Of a stretch of 64,000 nucleotides of DNA, positions 53,301-61,159 are shown piece after piece. Made by a program: the position numbers and the translations under genes. The stretch's first letter is position 1; each line of letters begins with the position of its first letter. Source of the stretch: a virus. The notes beneath the pieces are model-generated. The model made no database searches. It had not been told where the DNA came from and saw only the letters and a list, made by a program, of their open reading frames with translations. The stretch is from positions 1 to 64,000 of IMG/VR virus record IMGVR_UViG_3300047564_004450. The stretch is one strand, 5' to 3'.

Positions 53301-56231
53301 TTTAATATTAGTAATACCGTAAGTACTGCTTCTACAAACTTTACAATAACATCCACTGTTGGATTGGTTGGTTATCAAAATTATCCAGCAATAGCAACAT
53401 TTTCAAATATAATTCCAAGTTCTTTTGCAGTTGGTTCTCAAATTGATATTGTAAATAATGATGGAACTGATACAGCATCTTCCCAACAATTATCTCTTCC
53501 TGGTCCATATACAATTGCTTGGAGGACTGATACTGGAGGATTAACAAGAGTAGGTCTTCAAGAAGCAATCAATCCTTCTAATTATTCTACTGTTGAGAAT
53601 AATTCTGGTCTTGGTTATACTGCTGGACTTAGAAATTCTCCAGCAATAATTAGATTTAATTCTATAGAATTTTCAAATTTAACATTTGATCTTCCATTAA
53701 TATTTGGGGATATTATATCAATTAATATCACTGGAACTGATAATTTTGATGGAGATTATAATGCAAAATATACTTCTTCAAATAGTTTAGAATTAATATC
53801 ACCATCAACAATAAATCCAAATGATTATTCTCCAAATGGAGATGTAAATGGAGTAGTTGGATTAGCAAATTCTGATAGAATTGTTCGTGTAAATGGAGGG
53901 CATGGATTTACTGCTGCAAATGTCGGTACAACTCAGGTGGATATTATAACTGGAAATATTACTTTGCAGAGTGATTTTGGAGGAACTTACTTTATTTCAG
54001 AAATATTAGACACTGAAAATTTTGCACTTTCTGGAACACAAAATCCTTCTGGATCTATTTCTTATACAACTATAGATACTGAAGGATATTATGTCATTTT
54101 TGATAGAGGTCCAATAGTTACGTCAACATTTTCTTTCGATGGATCTTTTGTATATCAGCAACATTTATTGGATCAAGGAGATGGAGTTACAATTACTAAT
54201 TCTTCACTTTCTGGATTTAATGGGAATAGGACAGTATTAAATGCACCAACTTCTACAGTATTTAGAATGAATGGCCCATATCCATCTCCAATTACATTGA
54301 ATGGTAGGCCAGATTATAAGATTTCTGGAACTTTACTTTATAATCAAAGAATAGGTCTTTCAAATGGAAATAGTAATGCCGCTGCTTCTTTAATAATTCG
54401 TAGGAATGCAACTGGCATAACTTCTAGTTATACAATTCAATCAATAGTTTCCACTGGTTCAAATTATAAAACAAATGAACTTTATCTAATTCCTGGGTCA
54501 AATCTTGGTGGAACAACTGGAACTCGTAATGATGCATTAGTAAAAATTGGATCTGTTGATGTAAATGGAGGAATTCAATCCACAAACTTATCAATTTTAA
54601 GACAAACATCTAATCCCACAATCTCTGTTCCAGATTCAAGTCTCGATTATGAATCTGCAAAAACAGCTTCTATTATAACTGGAACAGGTTCTGGATCTCA
54701 ATTCAGAATTGTTAGAGGGGGAATAAGAACTGCTGGGGTTACAACTTATTCTACAGTTGAGTTATTAAGTGGTGGATCTTTATATAATGTAAATGATGTT
54801 ATTAGAATACCTGGAAATCTTCTTGGGGGACAATCTGGAGATGGAACTACAAATACTCTTAGAAATGATCTTTTAATTTATATAGAACAAGTAATTTCTG
54901 GTGGAAGTATTTCTGGAACTGGATTTACATTTAGAGGAATATCAAGAGATAGTGCCCCATTGGTAAACTCTGGATTATCCACAATTTATTTGGATGGAGG
55001 AATTTCTAGAAGATCTAGGCCATTTGGATTAGAAAAAGTGTGGGATAATGTTAATGATTCTGGGCCACCACCAAATCAAGGGTTGTTAAGTCAAACTCAT
55101 GATATGCTTACATTGGCAGAAGCAAATAAAGGTGGCGTTGTTAAAATTGATAAAGTTTATACTTATGGAGACATTGAGAAGAAAGCAGAGATTCAAGAAC
55201 TATTTTTCTATAGCACTTCTTCTATAGGACATAGAGATTTGGCAGCAACAAACTTTGAAGCATCTATATTATATGATACGGGTGGAAAGAGTGGGATTGC
55301 TACAATTATATTTGATAATGATGCATTTGATCAATCCGTATTTTCAAATATTGTGGCCAATGACAACTTATATTTTATAACCTCAAGAAGAAGTAATCCA
55401 AATTTAGGTGTTCCATATTTAGATTATAGATTAATTAATAAATCATTGAATGTTATTCGTGCTAATACTAATTCTTCTACCGATAGTGGTTTTGATTTAG
55501 TTGACGAAGGTACACAACAATTCATCCCTCCATTTGCAACTAATAATCCTGGATTTGCTTTTGGAAGTAGAATAGATCAAATAGTTATTCAAACGGATAA
55601 CACAATAACTGCTTCTATTTCCGATGATCTTCCTTCTGGGTATAAAGCAATAATCATAAATGATAAATCAGTTTTGACCGTTAGATCTGATAATCATCCA
55701 TTTGTAAACGGGGAAATAGTCACTATTAGATTAAATAGATTATTTAATACAACTACATACGTTGAAGAGGGAACTGGAATAGCATATACTTCTTATAGAG
55801 TAAGAAATGCCACAACTTTTTCATTCCAATTAGAGGATGTTTCCACAGGAATCGGGTTAACTCCATCAACAATTATGCCTAATGGCAAAAAATTAATTGA
55901 TTATTTTGCTGAAGCATATGTTCCAAACACAAGCATTGCTTTATCTCCATGGACAACTGCAAATCGTTCAGAATTGTATGGAAATTCAAATACTTGGTCT
56001 AGGGTGGGATATCCAGTAATTTATGCTTCCGTTGATGTAGATGGAAATGCACCATCAACTGGAACTGGTGAGGGAGATATACAAAACGTAACTAGGTCAC
56101 TTTTAAGTATTGAGGGGGAAGCATATAAGTTGATTCCAGGTGGAAAAGATCCAGTCGATAACAGAGTTGGATTGGCAAAATTAATTGCTAAAGTTATATC
56201 AGACGCAACTCAGCAAAAATCAAATCCATAA
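47307..56231 (+). CDS. Giant virion protein with PA14-like domain and many beta repeats, 2974 aa
   Basis: At 8.9 kb the longest gene here. N-terminus MAFYGSSVANLSPILFRGNL, with a DVSYSM motif at residues 32-37 resembling a VWA metal site. Residues ~330-545 look like a PA14/GLEYA sugar-binding domain (SNYTIMIVGYFAPQISGSFT, CFWIGSDA). Residues ~870-982 are eleven copies of a 10-residue GIAYTTxNIV repeat. From ~1090 to ~2330 run many copies of a beta unit of the form NHPFTTDQSVQIEGTANFNG followed by SYTITKIDNDRFTL. DGG-Y modules and a C-terminal domain follow. Very likely a fibre or adhesin that sets host contact. No T4 counterpart recognised. Confidence 0.7.
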   Translation: MAFYGSSVANLSPILFRGNLFSEGVNIVFFTDVSYSMNLDSSGVSNYTSPRTSPGGNISVGSTVSMFYDGIFPSTLQNDLYTLKVGAQFQSSPNLYTYIDQTFRSKSFTQSLTLNTETTTFPNHFIVADSNYFNERSFKNLWKNQYINSDEGVFNLGSLRYNIASKVSSESTATRFSSFDTIDNPGQYSEDVHGNIWSFYYSGSNNASVNNITEGSVNTSYIGQFLNTPIRRNLPTYVIAASNEQENTASNLIGIGISTKNNVGYTTDKYKYNSSGFYVRRYRGYFLDDPDSPDPESSIESWFTNKAIPLPLGNTTTGEFEDAPGMNWFINGTPNSTATAAADLGGQPKIIYEGYTGGGTAVLNTDPSYAGIEIPNSQITPATQNLSSTIQKGGFWGPIFEIDRLRSDISNYTIMIVGYFAPQISGSFTFRIQSTGTSCFWIGSDATGIDGFGPDSKVYSGYTVSNSTITCPDNSGTRDNLLQNPDSDLNDVFSVTSANLNFTSGRYYPFRLILGNPNVGTNNFTPDGSLNFSTSLINPSFVRLLFDVNSASGTGSKENSYVLNGSGYFFGGREVWEEGSLFFRPPIQTVTRTIEEEVQYRNLRVIGISGYESNDGYDAVFVKKAGQEYIYANLSKYSYTFTTSQNPPSTWRFANYFKSIEYSITDSTSGFTRQNNTVTEDTTVGTGASFKIDKLNDRYIIQVRPGFAGTDYRIGDKFTISASSLGEDNIENNLVVGITSVQPLEYTVTALLSDNFAERTTTNATFTVRKNEFNNNNYSLTLLNGGTNYENGDKLLISGTELDGTSANNITITVTNVLSGGIIDTYSVSGTPTNYIDYQVPLNAYYPKTATFSYEPIDISSVYYRKGTSLGIGYTTARITGIAYTTGNIIGLAQSSFNISGIAYTNITSSTTGIAYSTSNIVGIGYTILSVTGAGFTHGNVAGIAYTTSTITNIGFTSTSVVSIGYTAPNIVSIGYTAFAISFITYPDAYTIVEYDPANDQCLITLNPSGAALPGNIGIGGKVLVAGTGEPALDNQSLSIINVLSDYEIEVSAPGLGAGPVQNPLPAKLIITQLDNGVNNNVGLGSDALLQTSADHTFITGDSIIIRGTTDSDWNSTFTVKSVESPTQIKIDNTGRTELFAATTIGSGSTVGYNQSELELVVPVTFRNVGITSIAYNLREVSPDNVNPYLLNSSQGFNQFNNNGVTASYLVTILGNGSGLNLDNYLQNGDIVYIFGTGTVFDYTNTGYGLTVTSVQDAGIGQDRFSFEFASQGGSVAFGNASGSYYIVNKLIPIVDAPSHGFSNGQLVSISGNENSVYNKIWQVAQAGINTFRLADSVTGIVSTAADLITNFGNTFNLSGTASQSITEYKLSVGMAITVFGVTGESAIYNDAYVISGIKSSFTEPYAFILKENQTPSTLALQGSSGKIGIHTISGIATVTSTSSFGSVGSLISIKIQDSPSSFFNKTYTNARILDSTRILLGSDSFRNQTTPNPNEYVSSSNANSNTIVGLVGDSLKVTHGTITPSGYTFVNGASIDIYGTTNFNGTYTINNVNGNILSLNSTSNSSTNFALRDTSGGIGVRGIGPVISFTNSYSFPSPYFGPNGSNIQVKLQDTGKTALNTNTARNARVISPTSILLTDNGLNPADYSNPGAGGTIGLIGANYYITVSSGANSIPVGSTVGIQNVLDQNGNALIADNLFTIQSNFGNDTGLIAIPSSSSSSTSSTNFGLRGNSGILGLRANAVVTTSSNHPFINGDSVQIENTTGNLGIFNNTFTITYVSPTQFILNSTNSTQYTDDFTNANATGGIAGLENYPATVTSTNHPFTTDQSVQIEGTANFNGSYTITKIDNDRFTLNGKTNPTSYTEISNSTIDPNGLITLKNAGPTVTYNGTPRVVGGTDVDFKTGDQVRIQNSTTFNGTYTVKRYTSTTFGITRTDPVSFTGINEGSGSIAGLVGSSVRIRTGTAHGLIDGQSIKIQNTSTGFDNKLYTVTTVDANLFNISNTVSTASTNFTITSTVGLVGYQNYPAIATFSNIIPSSFAVGSQIDIVNNDGTDTASSQQLSLPGPYTIAWRTDTGGLTRVGLQEAINPSNYSTVENNSGLGYTAGLRNSPAIIRFNSIEFSNLTFDLPLIFGDIISINITGTDNFDGDYNAKYTSSNSLELISPSTINPNDYSPNGDVNGVVGLANSDRIVRVNGGHGFTAANVGTTQVDIITGNITLQSDFGGTYFISEILDTENFALSGTQNPSGSISYTTIDTEGYYVIFDRGPIVTSTFSFDGSFVYQQHLLDQGDGVTITNSSLSGFNGNRTVLNAPTSTVFRMNGPYPSPITLNGRPDYKISGTLLYNQRIGLSNGNSNAAASLIIRRNATGITSSYTIQSIVSTGSNYKTNELYLIPGSNLGGTTGTRNDALVKIGSVDVNGGIQSTNLSILRQTSNPTISVPDSSLDYESAKTASIITGTGSGSQFRIVRGGIRTAGVTTYSTVELLSGGSLYNVNDVIRIPGNLLGGQSGDGTTNTLRNDLLIYIEQVISGGSISGTGFTFRGISRDSAPLVNSGLSTIYLDGGISRRSRPFGLEKVWDNVNDSGPPPNQGLLSQTHDMLTLAEANKGGVVKIDKVYTYGDIEKKAEIQELFFYSTSSIGHRDLAATNFEASILYDTGGKSGIATIIFDNDAFDQSVFSNIVANDNLYFITSRRSNPNLGVPYLDYRLINKSLNVIRANTNSSTDSGFDLVDEGTQQFIPPFATNNPGFAFGSRIDQIVIQTDNTITASISDDLPSGYKAIIINDKSVLTVRSDNHPFVNGEIVTIRLNRLFNTTTYVEEGTGIAYTSYRVRNATTFSFQLEDVSTGIGLTPSTIMPNGKKLIDYFAEAYVPNTSIALSPWTTANRSELYGNSNTWSRVGYPVIYASVDVDGNAPSTGTGEGDIQNVTRSLLSIEGEAYKLIPGGKDPVDNRVGLAKLIAKVISDATQQKSNP
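49917..50252 (+). repeat. Eleven 30-bp (10-residue) tandem repeats
   Basis: In frame within the giant virion gene, 112 codons read as units such as GIAYTTGNII, GIAYSTSNIV, GIGYTILSVT and SIGYTAPNIV; one unit has 12 residues. The period and alternating hydrophobic pattern fit a beta-solenoid. Confidence 0.8.
50583..54290 (+). repeat. Array of diverged FCCH-like beta repeats
   Basis: At protein level a unit of roughly 60-90 residues recurs: HPF-x-GDSVQIENT, FNGTYTI, then a FTL/FIL strand with NSTNPT-like loops and GGIxGL. The pattern resembles the small beta repeat often annotated in phages as an E1-FCCH domain. Copies differ too much to be recent DNA duplications. Confidence 0.65.
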
Positions 56232-56236
56232 CTATG

Positions 56237-56243
56237 ATAAATA
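56237..56243 (+). promoter_or_regulatory. Late promoter before the 1501-residue fibre gene
   Basis: ATAAATA, partly duplicated (ATAAATAAATA), 35 bp before the start codon, in the 46-bp gap between two virion genes. Confidence 0.6.
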
Positions 56244-56277
56244 AATAAGAATAAAAGAAGGGTGGATAGGGAAACCC

Positions 56278-59200
56278 ATGGCCTCAGTCAATAAAAACTT
56301 TGTTGTTAGAAATGGTCTTGAGGTAAATACCAATTTAATTTATGCTGACATTGATACTCAAAGAGTTGGAATAGGTTTAACTCAACCTTTAGCATCTTTT
56401 CATGTTTTAGGCGATGCAATAATAAATCCAAATTTAACGGTTTCGCAAACGTTATCTGCTGGAAATGTTGATTCATCTTCTGGTTTATTTGGATCTCTTT
56501 CTGCAGGATCTGCAAGTTTAACTGGCGCAACTATTGGAAACCTATCAGTATCAAATAGCGCCTTAATTTCTAATGATCTTACAGTTGGAGATACTCTTAC
56601 TGTTGGAAAATATGCTGGTGATGGATCAGGACTTGTTGGTATTGTAACTCAAATTGTTGCAGGACCTGGAATTAGTATTGATGAAACGCAAGTACCTGGA
56701 AAAGGTATTGTAACAATTCAATCTTTTGCGCCAGTAGGTAAAACAGTATTTGTTACTACAAATGGTGATGATGCAAATAGTGGGCTGAGTGAAGCAGATG
56801 CGAAGGCAACTATTAAAAGTGCAGCATCTGTTGCTTTAACAAGAGATACTATTAAAGTATATCCTGGGATTTATGTTGAAGAAAATCCAATAGTTTTAAA
56901 TGAACTTGTTGCTGTAGAAGGAACTGAACTAAGAAACGTTGTAATAACACCAAAATTTCCTGAAAAGGATATGTTTTATGTCAACAATGGTTGCCATATA
57001 ACTGATTTAAGTTTTATAGGAAAAAACGCAAGAGATGGAGCTGCAATGGTATCTCTTGAAAAACTTTTGGGCACAAAGGAAGATCGATATTTTGATGCCG
57101 CAAGAATGCTTAGATTTAATCTAGACTTTCTTGCAAATGAATCTGTTGCTTGGCTGCATAGTGGATATAGTGGTTATGCTGGAGATCATCTTGCACAAGA
57201 TGCTGCTAAAAAAATAGAAGCAAATATTGATTATATTGCTGCAGAAACTGTAGGATTTTTAACTGCTAGAAATGTAGGAACCCTTGGATATCTTGGAAGT
57301 AATGGTCAACCATTCGTTATTTCGGTCAATGGCGTTCCAACTGCCCCAGTAAATTGTGAAGATGATGTTAAAGATATATTAAAATCTTTAGTTAATGATT
57401 TAAAATCTGGAAGTAATAAAAAATCAATAGGTGCTGCTAGAACATATTTCAGTGATGCTGGTGCTCTTCTTCACATTACTGGCAATGATACTAATAACAA
57501 TAGTATTTTAAAAGCTACTGTAGATGCTTTAAGTTTTGCTGCTGGAATAGCAACTCATGTCGTTAATAACATTGATTGGGCAACATCCCCAGCAGCAGTT
57601 GGATTTGGAACTACGACATTTGCAAATAGCAATGCATATGGATCTAGAGGGGTATATCAGGACTTAAGTTACGATCCACTTCCTGGAAATTGCACACTTA
57701 CCATAGATGACGTTAAAACCAATATTGGTATTGTTACAAATACGTTATATCAACAATACATAAGTTCCAATGGATTAACATATCTTTCTGGGATTACTAC
57801 AACTTTTGGAGTTAATCTTGATGTAGAACAAGATTGCAGAGATGATATTAAGGATGTATGGAAAAGGATAGTACATGATTTAACTAGAGGTGGAAATAGT
57901 GAGGCAATAAACGCAGGAAGTGCTTATTATGATGATGACTGGAATTTAATTCCACAAATTCTTAAAAATCCACAAGAGGTCGAGCAAACAGTAGCAACCT
58001 TAGAACATTCATTTTTAATTGCAAGATCAATTATTAATAATAACAATTTTTCATATTTAAGTTCTAGAGCAGCAGGAATTTCTACATATGGAAAACTTGT
58101 TGTTAGTAATGTTTTGTATGATAATGAATGCGGATTTGCAACGGTTTTCATTCAAGATCAAAATGGGAATGATGTTACAGTAGAAGATGCTGATATAAGA
58201 CCAGGAGATCCAATTTATTTTGAGAATTTAATATTTGGTTGCGGAAGTGGTCCTGGTTTTTCAACTGCATATTTTCCATCAGAGGAAGCACAAACTGAAT
58301 ATGGTGGAAAATATTATGGAAATATTTTCTGCGTATTTAGACTTCCACAAGATAATGCATTTTTCTCTGCAAATCCAAACACATTTGAAGTTTTGGTAGG
58401 TCCATCCACAATTGCACATTATCATTCTGGAGATGGTAGTGCGGAAGCTGGATCTGTAGGATGGAGCACGATTACAGAATGGCCCTATTCATCTGGAACA
58501 ATTGAAAGAAGATCACAATTTACTAAATCTTTTACTCAAGTAAAAGATGCTGCTATTCAAAAAGATCCTTCTCTGGGTTGTGAGGAATTTTTCCCCCAAG
58601 GAGTAAACGAATCTATTGCTGGTTGCAAAAATGTAGTTTCTACAATTAGAAATTTGGTAGGTGTTGTAACTACAATAATTGGATATGGACAAACTTCAGG
58701 AATTACTACGTCATTCCCAGGAAATAGAGGGGAAGGTATCCCATTTAGTAATGTTAAGTTTGTATCTGGTGCTACTTATGACGAGGTATTTGGTAAAGTT
58801 ATAGTGACCGTACCTGGATTAAATGCAAGAAAGGGCGACAGAATAGAAATAAAGGATTTAGTATTTTCATGTTCTTCTGGAGGTCCAGTTTCCGAATCAG
58901 TATTTCCTTCAGGATTTTATGGATATAGATTTTATATTGATGATGTAAATGGGGATGACTATACATTAAATGTTGGAGTTTCTACATTACCTCATACTTA
59001 TGAAAGAGATGGTTATGTAATTGATAGGACGTTTAACATAACCAGTGCTCCATATGACCATACTTCTGGAATTGTTACAATTACCGCCCCAGGAGCTTAT
59101 GTTTCAAGAGAAGATATTGTAACTATTCGTGATCTTACTTATTCTTGCAGCAGTGGGGGTCCAACGATTACAGCAACTTTCCCATCAGAATCTATTCAAA

Positions 59201-60783
59201 CTGAATTCGGCGGAAAGTTTTATGGAAATGATTTTAAAGTTGTAGATATTATTTCCGATAGATTATATAATGCCACAAATTGTCAATATACTCATACAAC
59301 AGGAGTAACAACAATTACAGTAACTGATCCAAATTTTTCAGTTTCTGTTGATGATTTAATAGAAATAAGAGATTTTGAATTTACTTGTGCCAGTGGTGCT
59401 CAAACAACACCAATTTATCCATCTGGAAAATTTGGTTATGTATTTAAAGTTTATGGAGTTAATGGAAATGATCTCACAATTAATACTGGGGTAGGACCTT
59501 TCCCACACACATATGTTTCTGGCGGAACAGTTAGAAATGTAACACAAAGAAAGAGTTCAACTTTCACTTTAGATGTTGGAATTTCAACAATACCTCATAC
59601 TTATATTGGAGATGGTTATATAATTCCTCCATATTCCCCAGGTGTTGGGCCAATTACACAAGGACCTTATATCAGAAATTGCACTAATTTTGTCGGTAAC
59701 AGTATAGGAATGAAAGTTGATGGATTTGATGCAGAACCTGGATATGAAGATGATATTGGCGTAACTGGAACAATGAGTGTTGACTCATATACTCAATATA
59801 ATCAAGGTGGCATAGGCGTTTCTATTACTAATGGCGGTTATTCTCAGTTAGTTTCTATCTTTACTATCTGTGATGATATTGCAATTTTCACTGGATCTGG
59901 TGGACAGTGTGACCTTACAAACTCTAATGCTTCTTTTGGAAATTATGGATTATATTCCAGTGGTGTTGGTGATGCAAATACAAAATCAATTTATCACATG
60001 ACAGGTTTTGTTGATGAAAGGGCAGAAGTTGAACAAGATAGAGTAATTATTGCTGGGGTAGGTACATATAGACCATATGATGGACAAGCACTTTATTTTG
60101 GTGAATTGTTCAAGAGTGTTAAGAGATTAAATGTTATTGATGGTGGAAGTGGATACAGTGCTTTAGTTCCCCCAAATGTTTCTATTGAACTTCCTCCCGA
60201 AAATGCAAGAGGAATTCGTGCTGAAGGAAGTGTAAACGTAGATCCTGTAACGGGAGCAATAACTTCAATTGATGTTATTAGTGAAGGAAGTCAGTATAGA
60301 AATGTTCCTATAGTAACTATTGATCCCCCATTTGCTGGGGGAACACAAGCAATAGCTCAAGCTGAAATGGAACCTATATATTATTTTGTAGAGTCTGCCA
60401 CTATTCCGTGGAATAATGGAATTACTGGAATATCAACAGTTGTTCTTACGCAGAATCTAAATAATACAATAGAAGAAGATACTACTGTATATTTTTCTAG
60501 ACTAAGTTTGCAAATTGCAACAACAATTTCTTTTGAATGGGTTGGAGCAGGAACAGACATTAATAAAGCAAAACCTGCACTTGGGGGTGTGACAATTGCC
60601 GAAAATGAAGTTGTGAAATTGAATGGAGGACAAGTTGTATTTACAAGTACAAATCAAGCAGGTAACTTTAGAATTGGAACTGATTTGACCATTAATCAGT
60701 TAACTGGAACAATTAGTGGAAGGGCATTCAGTCAAAGTCTATTGCAAACAGTAACACCACTCATCATCGCATTAGGTAAGTAA
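56278..60783 (+). CDS. Large fibre-like virion protein, 1501 aa
   Basis: N-terminus MASVNKNFVVRNGLEVNTNL with VGIGLTQPLASFHVLGD, the attachment-type start of many cyanophage fibres. Next a beta-helix segment (VFVTTNGDDANSGLSEADAK, IKVYPGIYVEENPIV), helical repeats around DAARMLRFNLDFLANESVAW, then four to five copies (~650-1125) of a module reading CSSGGPVSESVFPSG, YGYRFYIDDVNGDDYTLNV, STLPHTYERDGYV. The C-terminal part has GGSGYSALVPPNVSIELP modules and a QAGNFRIGTDLTINQLTG end. Probably a tail or capsid fibre; it is co-oriented and nearly contiguous with the two following genes. Confidence 0.7.
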   Translation: MASVNKNFVVRNGLEVNTNLIYADIDTQRVGIGLTQPLASFHVLGDAIINPNLTVSQTLSAGNVDSSSGLFGSLSAGSASLTGATIGNLSVSNSALISNDLTVGDTLTVGKYAGDGSGLVGIVTQIVAGPGISIDETQVPGKGIVTIQSFAPVGKTVFVTTNGDDANSGLSEADAKATIKSAASVALTRDTIKVYPGIYVEENPIVLNELVAVEGTELRNVVITPKFPEKDMFYVNNGCHITDLSFIGKNARDGAAMVSLEKLLGTKEDRYFDAARMLRFNLDFLANESVAWLHSGYSGYAGDHLAQDAAKKIEANIDYIAAETVGFLTARNVGTLGYLGSNGQPFVISVNGVPTAPVNCEDDVKDILKSLVNDLKSGSNKKSIGAARTYFSDAGALLHITGNDTNNNSILKATVDALSFAAGIATHVVNNIDWATSPAAVGFGTTTFANSNAYGSRGVYQDLSYDPLPGNCTLTIDDVKTNIGIVTNTLYQQYISSNGLTYLSGITTTFGVNLDVEQDCRDDIKDVWKRIVHDLTRGGNSEAINAGSAYYDDDWNLIPQILKNPQEVEQTVATLEHSFLIARSIINNNNFSYLSSRAAGISTYGKLVVSNVLYDNECGFATVFIQDQNGNDVTVEDADIRPGDPIYFENLIFGCGSGPGFSTAYFPSEEAQTEYGGKYYGNIFCVFRLPQDNAFFSANPNTFEVLVGPSTIAHYHSGDGSAEAGSVGWSTITEWPYSSGTIERRSQFTKSFTQVKDAAIQKDPSLGCEEFFPQGVNESIAGCKNVVSTIRNLVGVVTTIIGYGQTSGITTSFPGNRGEGIPFSNVKFVSGATYDEVFGKVIVTVPGLNARKGDRIEIKDLVFSCSSGGPVSESVFPSGFYGYRFYIDDVNGDDYTLNVGVSTLPHTYERDGYVIDRTFNITSAPYDHTSGIVTITAPGAYVSREDIVTIRDLTYSCSSGGPTITATFPSESIQTEFGGKFYGNDFKVVDIISDRLYNATNCQYTHTTGVTTITVTDPNFSVSVDDLIEIRDFEFTCASGAQTTPIYPSGKFGYVFKVYGVNGNDLTINTGVGPFPHTYVSGGTVRNVTQRKSSTFTLDVGISTIPHTYIGDGYIIPPYSPGVGPITQGPYIRNCTNFVGNSIGMKVDGFDAEPGYEDDIGVTGTMSVDSYTQYNQGGIGVSITNGGYSQLVSIFTICDDIAIFTGSGGQCDLTNSNASFGNYGLYSSGVGDANTKSIYHMTGFVDERAEVEQDRVIIAGVGTYRPYDGQALYFGELFKSVKRLNVIDGGSGYSALVPPNVSIELPPENARGIRAEGSVNVDPVTGAITSIDVISEGSQYRNVPIVTIDPPFAGGTQAIAQAEMEPIYYFVESATIPWNNGITGISTVVLTQNLNNTIEEDTTVYFSRLSLQIATTISFEWVGAGTDINKAKPALGGVTIAENEVVKLNGGQVVFTSTNQAGNFRIGTDLTINQLTGTISGRAFSQSLLQTVTPLIIALGK

Positions 60784-60785
60784 AA

Positions 60786-61154
60786 ATGGCAGCAATTGCA
60801 CTTAATAAATTTAGAACAATTAGAACAAGAGTTACAACAAATAATGTTGGAATTTATACTTGTCCTATTGGTGTTGCTAGTATTATTATTAATTGGCAAA
60901 TTACCAATGTTTCTACGGGAAATTCTGTTGGAATATCAAGTATAACTGCTTTACATGCAAGGGATCCAGATCCAGTGACTGGAGTTGTCAGCTTTAAATT
61001 ATCAAATGGAGTAATTATTCCTCCAAATGATGGATATAATATTGTTGGTGATGGAAGACTTGCTTTGGAAACTGGTGATGTTCTTTTCATTTCCGCATCG
61101 GAAAATTGGAAACTTGAGTCCGTTTTAAGTGTATTAGAAACTGCAAAACAGTAA
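60786..61154 (+). CDS. Small virion protein, 122 aa
   Basis: Begins MAAIALNKFRTIRTRVTTNN two bases after the preceding stop codon. It is a beta-rich protein (VGIYTCPIGVASIIINWQIT; ALETGDVLFISASENW), a form seen often beside cyanophage fibre genes and likely a fibre-associated or capsid-decorating subunit. Single domain, no catalytic residues. Confidence 0.65.
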   Translation: MAAIALNKFRTIRTRVTTNNVGIYTCPIGVASIIINWQITNVSTGNSVGISSITALHARDPDPVTGVVSFKLSNGVIIPPNDGYNIVGDGRLALETGDVLFISASENWKLESVLSVLETAKQ

Positions 61155-61159
61155 GATAA

